From: Streptomyces venezuelae
GTDB lineage: Bacteria; Actinomycetota; Actinomycetes; Streptomycetales; Streptomycetaceae
Assembly: GCF_008642335.1 (NCBI RefSeq)
Contig: NZ_CP029191.1
Location: 7,502,001 to 7,566,000, forward strand
Direction of reading: 5' to 3'
DNA length: 64,000 nt
The first letter of the stretch is position 1, and each line of letters starts with the position of its first letter. The position numbers were made by a program, and so were the translations under genes. The notes beneath the pieces are model-generated. The model worked only from the letters and a program-made list of their open reading frames with translations. It was not told the origin of the DNA and did no database searches. Below, in pieces: positions 59,601 through 64,000 of this stretch.

Positions 59601-62600
59601 GGGACGGTGCGCGGTCCCGCGACACCCGTGGAGGACGTCCTCAGCGGACTCTTCGGCGAGATCCTCGGCCTGGGCCGGGTCGGCACCGACGTGTCGTTCT
59701 TCGATCTGGGCGGGGATTCGCTGTCGGGGATGCGGCTGGTGGCGCGGGTGCGTGCGGTCCTCGATGTGGAGGTGGGGATCGGGGAGTTGTTCGGGGCGCC
59801 GACGGTGGCGGGGCTGGCGCGTCGGGTGGGTGAGCGGGTGGGGTCGGCGTCCGGTCGTCCGGAGTTGGCGGTGCGGGTGCGGCCGGATGTGGTGCCGTTG
59901 TCGTTCGCGCAGCAGCGGATGTGGTTCTTGAACCGGTTGGAGGAGACGGTTCCGGGGGCGGCGTCTGCGTACAACTTGCCGTTGGTGCTGCGGATTTCGG
60001 GTCGGCTGGATGTCGCCGCGTTGGAGACGGCGCTGGGGGACGTGGCGGACCGTCACGAAAGCCTGCGGACGGTCTTCCCCGAAGCCAACGGCGTCCCCCG
60101 TCAGCAGGTTCTGGACGGCGCGGCGGGACGGCCTTCCCTGATGACCGTGGAGTGTGCCGCGTCCCGGGTCGAAGAAGCGCTGGCGGAAGAGGCGGGATAC
60201 GGCTTCGACCTGCGGAGCGAGCTGCCCTGGCGGATCTGCCTGGTGGGGGTCGGCGAGGGCGAGTGTGTGCTGTCCGTGGTGGCACATCACGTGGCGGTGG
60301 ACGGGTGGTCCATGGGGGTGCTGGCCAGGGATCTGGAGACGGCGTATGCGGCGCGGTGTGAGGGTCGGGCTCCGGGGTGGGCCGGGTTGCGGGTGCAGTA
60401 CGCGGACTACGCGTTGTGGCAGCGGGAGGTGCTGGGGAAGCTGGACGACCCGGCGAGCGTCCTGAGCGGCCAACTCGCCTACTGGCGCGACACGTTGGAG
60501 GGCCTGCCCCAGGAATTGGCGCTGCCGCTGGATCGCGCCCGTCCCGCAGTGCCGTCTTTCAGGGGGCGGCTGGTGCCGGTGGCGGCGGACGCGGATACGC
60601 ATGCGCGGCTGGTGGGGGTAGCCGGGCAGGGGCGGGCGACGATGTTCATGGTCGTGCATGCCGCCGTGGCGCTGCTGCTGTCCCGTCTGGGTGCGGGTGA
60701 TGACATCACGCTGGGCACGCCCACCGCAGGCCGTGAGGACGCGGCGCTTGAGGAGCTGGCGGGCTTCTTCGTGAACACGCTGGTGCTGCGCGCGGACGTG
60801 AGCGGCGATCCGACCTTCGCCGAGCTTCTGGAGCGGGTGCGGGCCGCGGACCTGGCCGCGTACGCCCACCAGGACGTCCCCTTCGAGCGCCTCGTGGAGG
60901 AGGTCAACCCGACGCGGTCCGTGTCCCGCAACCCTCTCTTCCAGGTCATGCTCGCCCTGGACCACGTGCCCGAGCCGCGGTGGCGCCTCCGGGGCGCCGA
61001 GGTGCGTTCCGCGTCGATGAAGGCCCCGGCCGCCCGCTTCGACCTCGCGGTGACCCTGACGGAGCGCCGCGACGAACGCGGGGCCCCGGCGGGCCTCGGC
61101 GGCGAGATCCTCTACGCCGCCGACCTCTTCGACCACGACACGGCCCTGTCCCTGGCCGACCGCCTTGGCCGTGTCCTGGAGCAGGTCGCCGCCGACCCGG
61201 GCCTCCGCCTCAGCGAGATCGACCTCCTGGCGCCCGCCGAACGCACGCGGATCGTGCGGCGCTGGAACGACACGGCGACCGACGTCCCGGACCTGTCGGT
61301 ACCCGAGCTCTTCGAGCGGTGCGCGTCCCGTTCGCCGGGGACGGCCGCGGTCAGGTGCGGTGACCAGGCCCTGTCGTACGGGGAGCTGGAGGCGCGGGCG
61401 AACAGGCTGGCCCGGTACCTGGTGGGGCTCGGGGTCGGCCCCGAGTCCCGGGTGGGACTGTGCCTGCCGCGGGGCGTCGACATGGTCGTCGCGGAGCTGG
61501 CGGTGTGGAAGGCGGGCGGCGCTTTCGTCCCGCTGGACCCGGAGTACCCGCCGGACCGCCTCGGCTACGTGCTCGCCGACAGCGAGGCGTCCGTCGTCCT
61601 GGGCGTCGAGGACACCCTCACAGCGGTGCCCGTGGGCGCAGCGCGAACGGTCCTCCTGGACGACCCGGACATCGGGCGGGCACTGGAGGCGGAGTCCACC
61701 GCCTCCCTCGGCGGCCGGCCGACCCGGCACCAACTGGCTTACGTGATCTACACGTCCGGCTCGACGGGTCGGCCCAAGGGTGTGGCGGTCGCGCACGGCA
61801 GCGTGACGAATCTGGCGGCGGCGATGCGTCCGGTGCTGGGTGTGGACGTGGGCGTGTCGGTGCTGCAGTTCGCGTCGTTCAGTTTCGACGCGGCGGTGCT
61901 GGACGTGGCGGCGACGCTGTCCGGCGGCGGCACGCTCGCGATCGCGTCCTCGGAGGAGCGGGCGGAGCCGTCGGCGCTGGCGGCGATGATCGAGACGGCG
62001 GGGGTGACGACGGCCAGCGTCGTGCCCTCCCTGCTGAGCGTCCTCGACCCGGCCACGGTCTCCGGCGTACGCACCTGGGTCCTCGGCGCCGAGCTGCTCA
62101 CCGCCGACCTCGCGAGCCGGTGGACGCCCCGGGCGCGCGTGTGGAACACCTACGGCCCCACGGAAGCCACCGTGATGGCCACCGCGGGCCCCGTGGACGC
62201 CGGCATCGACCCCGGCGACGAGGCGCCGCCCATCGGCCGCCCGCTCGGGAACGTACGCCTTTACGTCCTGGACGAGTTCCTGCGCCCCGTCCCGCCGAAG
62301 GTCGCCGGCGAGCTGTACATCGCGGGGCCGGGCCTCGCCCGGGGCTATGTCGGGCGCCCCGACCTGACGGCTGAACGCTTCGTGGCGTGCCCGTTCCCCG
62401 GAACCGCCCTCGATGGCGGTGGCGGGGAGCGCATGTACCGCACCGGGGACCTGGCCCGCTGGACGCCCGACGGCCGGCTGTCGTTCGCCGGACGCGCGGA
62501 CGAGCAGGTGAAGGTGCGTGGGTTCCGCGTGGAGCCCGGCGAGGTCGAGGCGGTGCTGACCCGGCACGAGTCGGTCGGCCAGGCGGTCGTCGTGGCCCGC

Positions 62601-64000
62601 CAGGACGGCGGACCGGGCAGCGACAAACGCCTGGTCGCCTACGTCGTCCCCGACGAACGACAGCTTCGGCACCAGCACGCGCGCCGCGACGACATCGACC
62701 CCCAAAAACTGCGCGCGTACGCGGCCCGGACCCTGCCCGAGTACATGGTCCCGGTGGCGGTCCTGGTCCTGGATGCCCTGCCGCTCACCGTCAACGGCAA
62801 GCTCGACCGGGCGGCCCTCCCGGCGCCCGACTTCGCCGCCCGCGTCTCCCGGCGCGAACCGAGGACGCAGACCGAGGAGATCCTGTGCGGCCTCTTCGCG
62901 GAGGTCCTCGGCCTGGAGTGGGTCGGGATCGAGGACGGGTTCTTCGATCTGGGCGGGGATTCGCTGTCGGGGATGCGGCTGGTGGCGCGGGTGCGTGCGG
63001 TCCTCGATGTGGAGGTGGGGATCGGGGAGTTGTTCGGGGCGCCGACGGTGGCGGGGCTGGCGCGGTACGTCAGTGAGCGCGCGAACGGGGGCGTGGGTTC
63101 AGGGTCCGGTCGTCCGGCTTTGGCGGTGCGGGTGCGGCCGGATGTGGTGCCGTTGTCGTTCGCGCAGCAGCGGATGTGGTTCTTGAACCGGTTGGAGGAG
63201 ACGGTTCCGGGGGCGGCGTCTGCGTACAACGTGCCGTTGGTGCTGCGGATTTCGGGTCGGCTGGATGTCGTCGCGTTGGAGGCGGCGCTGGGGGACGTGG
63301 CGGACCGTCACGAAAGCCTGCGGACGGTCTTCCCCGAAATCGACGGCGTTCCCCACCAGCAGGTGCGGCACGGCGACGCGGGACGCCCGCCACTGGTCGT
63401 TCTGCGGGCCGACGACATGACCGACGACATGACCGACGACATGGCTGACGCGGGCGGGATCGACATCGACCGCACGCTCGCCGCACAACTGACGGCCGGC
63501 TTCGACCTGCGCACCGATCTGCCGTGGCGGATCTGCCTGGTGGAGGTCGGCGAGGGCGAGTGTGTGCTGTCCGTGGTCGCACATCACGTGGCGGTGGACG
63601 GGTGGTCCATGGGGGTGCTGGCCAGGGATCTGGAGACGGCGTATGCGGCGCGGTGTGAGGGCCGGGCTCCGGGGTGGGCCGGGTTGCGGGTGCAGTACGC
63701 GGACTACGCGTTGTGGCAGCGGGAGGTGCTGGGGGAGCTGGACGACCCGGCGAGCGTCCTGAGCGGCCAACTGGCGTACTGGCGGGACACGTTGGCCGGG
63801 GCGTCGCAGGAGTTGGCGCTGCCGGTGGACCGGGCGCGTCCCGCGGTGCCGTCGTTCCGCGGACGCCTCGTGCCCGTGGCGACGGACGCGCGGACGCACG
63901 CCCGGCTGGTGGGAGTGGCGGGGCAGGGGCGGGCGACGATGTTCATGGTCGTGCACGCTGCCCTGGCGCTGCTGCTGTCCCGTCTGGGTGCGGGTGATGA
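56694..64000 (+). CDS. Nonribosomal peptide synthetase, first modules: C-A(Hpg)-T-C-A-T-C (partial, runs off the right edge)
   Basis: One frame stays open from the start to the window end (over 2430 codons). The ATG at 56694 has AGGGGG a few bases upstream; ATG 56691 is possible. C1 (about residues 5-430) has DHLLMDA instead of HHxxxDG. A1 (about 465-960) has [11 protein letters not shown] and the specificity residues D-V-F-H-L-G-L-L-C-K, nearly the known Hpg code DIFHLGLLCK. T1 has LGGDSL with Ser1009. C2 (from about 1068) is LCL-like with AHHVAVDG at 1197-1204. A2 (about 1535-2045) gives D-A-L-S-V-G-T-V-M-K, which I cannot assign firmly. T2 has LGGDSL near 2085, and C3 with AHHVAVDG follows. 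No epimerase is seen between modules. T-C segments are repeated almost identically. Confidence 0.93.
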   Translation, partial: MNGNAARTLPLLDAQEGIWLAQRVSGSRRLYSVGQYVAIEGPVHPHLFERALRQLTDETEILHARFEDDGAGGARMTFPPPQLRALLDFHDLTEEEDPRKAAEAWMRAELDQEIPSHADRLFSYALFRLAPDHHIWYQRYDHLLMDAHGCSLLARRAADLYTALLTGQPCAPAAHAPLRALLDEETAHRASERHEADRRYWHERFADRPDLTGIPGHTVPEAGPGDVLRETGHLPSHAVAALRAAAARAEASWPRLVVAAVAAFVGRLGGTDEPILSLPVAGRTGDRARRTPCTMANILPLRVPVTAATSFLDLVRTTDAEIDALLDHQGLRGERLRRELAWPSGDRWHFGPYVNVMPRAGETLSFGGHPSVVRDLSSRRVEEFGVLVSGAPEGQDMEITFEANSAFYDGPWLRSALRAFLHFLERSTADPSQPIGAVSLLDAPERAELLRSWNATEGPAPAADSVPKLLARHLAWSSDAVAVQDGERLLSYAELDREAGRLASYLAHAGVVRGDRVAVVMERSADLVVVLLAVWRAGAAFVPVDVEYPAERVAFLLADSDPAAVVCTEAYRGAIPADYEGRRVVLDDPRVRAAVAACPADGPAVWVGGDDVAYVMYTSGSSGVPKGVVVPHGAVAGLVGDSGWSLGAGDVVLMHAPHAFDVSLFEVWVPLVAGGRVVVAGAGVVDAGRIRAAVGDGVSVVHVTAGLFRVLAEESPECFAGLREVLTGGDVVPAGAVARVREACPGVAVRHLYGPTEITLCATTHLLGPEAEAGRTLPIGRPLADRQVYVLDAALQPVPADVVGELYIAGTGLARGYLGRPGLSAGRFVACPFGDGVGRRMYRTGDLARWTADGELLFVGRADEQVKVRGFRVEPSEVEAVLAGHEGVGQAVVVARRDGGSGSGDRRLVGYVVPEGGREVEAGALRAYVAERLPEYMVPAAVLVLDALPLTANGKVERAALPSPDFEGAGTVRGPATPVEDVLSGLFGEILGLGRVGTDVSFFDLGGDSLSGMRLVARVRAVLDVEVGIGELFGAPTVAGLARRVGERVGSASGRPELAVRVRPDVVPLSFAQQRMWFLNRLEETVPGAASAYNLPLVLRISGRLDVAALETALGDVADRHESLRTVFPEANGVPRQQVLDGAAGRPSLMTVECAASRVEEALAEEAGYGFDLRSELPWRICLVGVGEGECVLSVVAHHVAVDGWSMGVLARDLETAYAARCEGRAPGWAGLRVQYADYALWQREVLGKLDDPASVLSGQLAYWRDTLEGLPQELALPLDRARPAVPSFRGRLVPVAADADTHARLVGVAGQGRATMFMVVHAAVALLLSRLGAGDDITLGTPTAGREDAALEELAGFFVNTLVLRADVSGDPTFAELLERVRAADLAAYAHQDVPFERLVEEVNPTRSVSRNPLFQVMLALDHVPEPRWRLRGAEVRSASMKAPAARFDLAVTLTERRDERGAPAGLGGEILYAADLFDHDTALSLADRLGRVLEQVAADPGLRLSEIDLLAPAERTRIVRRWNDTATDVPDLSVPELFERCASRSPGTAAVRCGDQALSYGELEARANRLARYLVGLGVGPESRVGLCLPRGVDMVVAELAVWKAGGAFVPLDPEYPPDRLGYVLADSEASVVLGVEDTLTAVPVGAARTVLLDDPDIGRALEAESTASLGGRPTRHQLAYVIYTSGSTGRPKGVAVAHGSVTNLAAAMRPVLGVDVGVSVLQFASFSFDAAVLDVAATLSGGGTLAIASSEERAEPSALAAMIETAGVTTASVVPSLLSVLDPATVSGVRTWVLGAELLTADLASRWTPRARVWNTYGPTEATVMATAGPVDAGIDPGDEAPPIGRPLGNVRLYVLDEFLRPVPPKVAGELYIAGPGLARGYVGRPDLTAERFVACPFPGTALDGGGGERMYRTGDLARWTPDGRLSFAGRADEQVKVRGFRVEPGEVEAVLTRHESVGQAVVVARQDGGPGSDKRLVAYVVPDERQLRHQHARRDDIDPQKLRAYAARTLPEYMVPVAVLVLDALPLTVNGKLDRAALPAPDFAARVSRREPRTQTEEILCGLFAEVLGLEWVGIEDGFFDLGGDSLSGMRLVARVRAVLDVEVGIGELFGAPTVAGLARYVSERANGGVGSGSGRPALAVRVRPDVVPLSFAQQRMWFLNRLEETVPGAASAYNVPLVLRISGRLDVVALEAALGDVADRHESLRTVFPEIDGVPHQQVRHGDAGRPPLVVLRADDMTDDMTDDMADAGGIDIDRTLAAQLTAGFDLRTDLPWRICLVEVGEGECVLSVVAHHVAVDGWSMGVLARDLETAYAARCEGRAPGWAGLRVQYADYALWQREVLGELDDPASVLSGQLAYWRDTLAGASQELALPVDRARPAVPSFRGRLVPVATDARTHARLVGVAGQGRATMFMVVHAALALLLSRLGAGD
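59697..60470 (+). repeat. T1-C2 segment repeated almost identically at T2-C3
   Basis: The stretch 59697-59821 is repeated base for base at 62939-63063. A second long match (about 59866-60085 with 63118-63340) and a third (about 60225-60470 with 63525-63770) differ by only a few bases, with short divergent islands between. The segments use G- and T-ending codons (ggg, gtg, ttg, ggt) more than the rest of the gene. Confidence 0.85.
62939..63770 (+). repeat. T2-C3 copy of the repeated NRPS segment
   Basis: Counterpart of 59697-60470. Differences cluster around 63350-63490, where a Thr/Asp repeat ([13 protein letters not shown]) is inserted in the C domain compared with the first copy. Confidence 0.85.

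Noticed and set aside
57987..62705. Very long open frame of 1572 codons on the minus strand
   Set aside because: It is the antisense shadow of the NRPS. The plus-strand frame has all C, A and T motifs in order, whereas the minus product is Arg/His/Pro-rich without any domain.

Overview
The window is Streptomyces-type chromosome: very high G+C with G/C-biased third codon positions, GTG/TTG starts, many small WhiJ-type regulatory genes, and linear synteny-like housekeeping blocks (a second succinate dehydrogenase operon next to a PAS-GGDEF-EAL gene).

Region 1 (1 to about 18,560) is the right part of an integrated siphovirus-like prophage. It runs from the end of the tape-measure gene through minor tail, baseplate and His-rich fibre genes, then an amidase-LysM endolysin and holin with a strong terminator. 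Next come small unknown genes, a WhiJ-like DNA-binding protein with a DUF6879-type partner, a coupled operon of four tiny proteins, a hairpin-rich block without a convincing gene (14,308-15,195), a relic of a second serine recombinase, and a large serine integrase. The integrase ends on an attachment junction inside an amino-acid permease gene, which is left truncated.

Region 2 (about 18,560-41,400) is ordinary chromosome. It holds the broken permease, a universal stress protein, LysX, a polysaccharide deacetylase lipoprotein, a class F sortase with two related secreted proteins, a polyprenol-phosphate mannosyltransferase, a DUF4239 protein, a proline-rich surface protein, and a repeat lipoprotein. 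It continues with a DUF574 methyltransferase, a c-di-GMP enzyme (RmdA-like), a VOC protein, a LysR regulator, sdhCAB and a UvrA-like ATPase.

Region 3 (about 41,580 to the end) is the left part of a nonribosomal peptide cluster. It encodes 4-hydroxyphenylglycine (Hpg) supply (prephenate dehydrogenase, HmaS, Hmo, and an Hmo-like/HpgT fusion) and 3,5-dihydroxyphenylglycine (Dpg) supply (DpgA, DpgB, DpgC, no DpgD seen). It also has an alpha/beta hydrolase, an MbtH protein, an ABC exporter, a two-component system, and the start of a large NRPS (C-A-T-C-A-T-C..., first A domain read as Hpg). Two perfect GTCCAA-N17-TTGGAC sites, the operator form known for StrR/Bbr-type activators of glycopeptide clusters, lie before the fusion gene and before the NRPS. 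Cluster and NRPS continue past the right edge. The product cannot be named from this window; Hpg/Dpg peptides such as feglymycin, glycopeptides or the enduracidin/ramoplanin group are the relevant relatives.

The most interesting points are the apparently dead Hmo domain fused to HpgT, the paired StrR-type boxes, the near-identical repeated T-C segments inside the NRPS, the integrase with an IS5-transposase-like domain whose 3' end crosses the att junction, and the structured non-coding block in the prophage.
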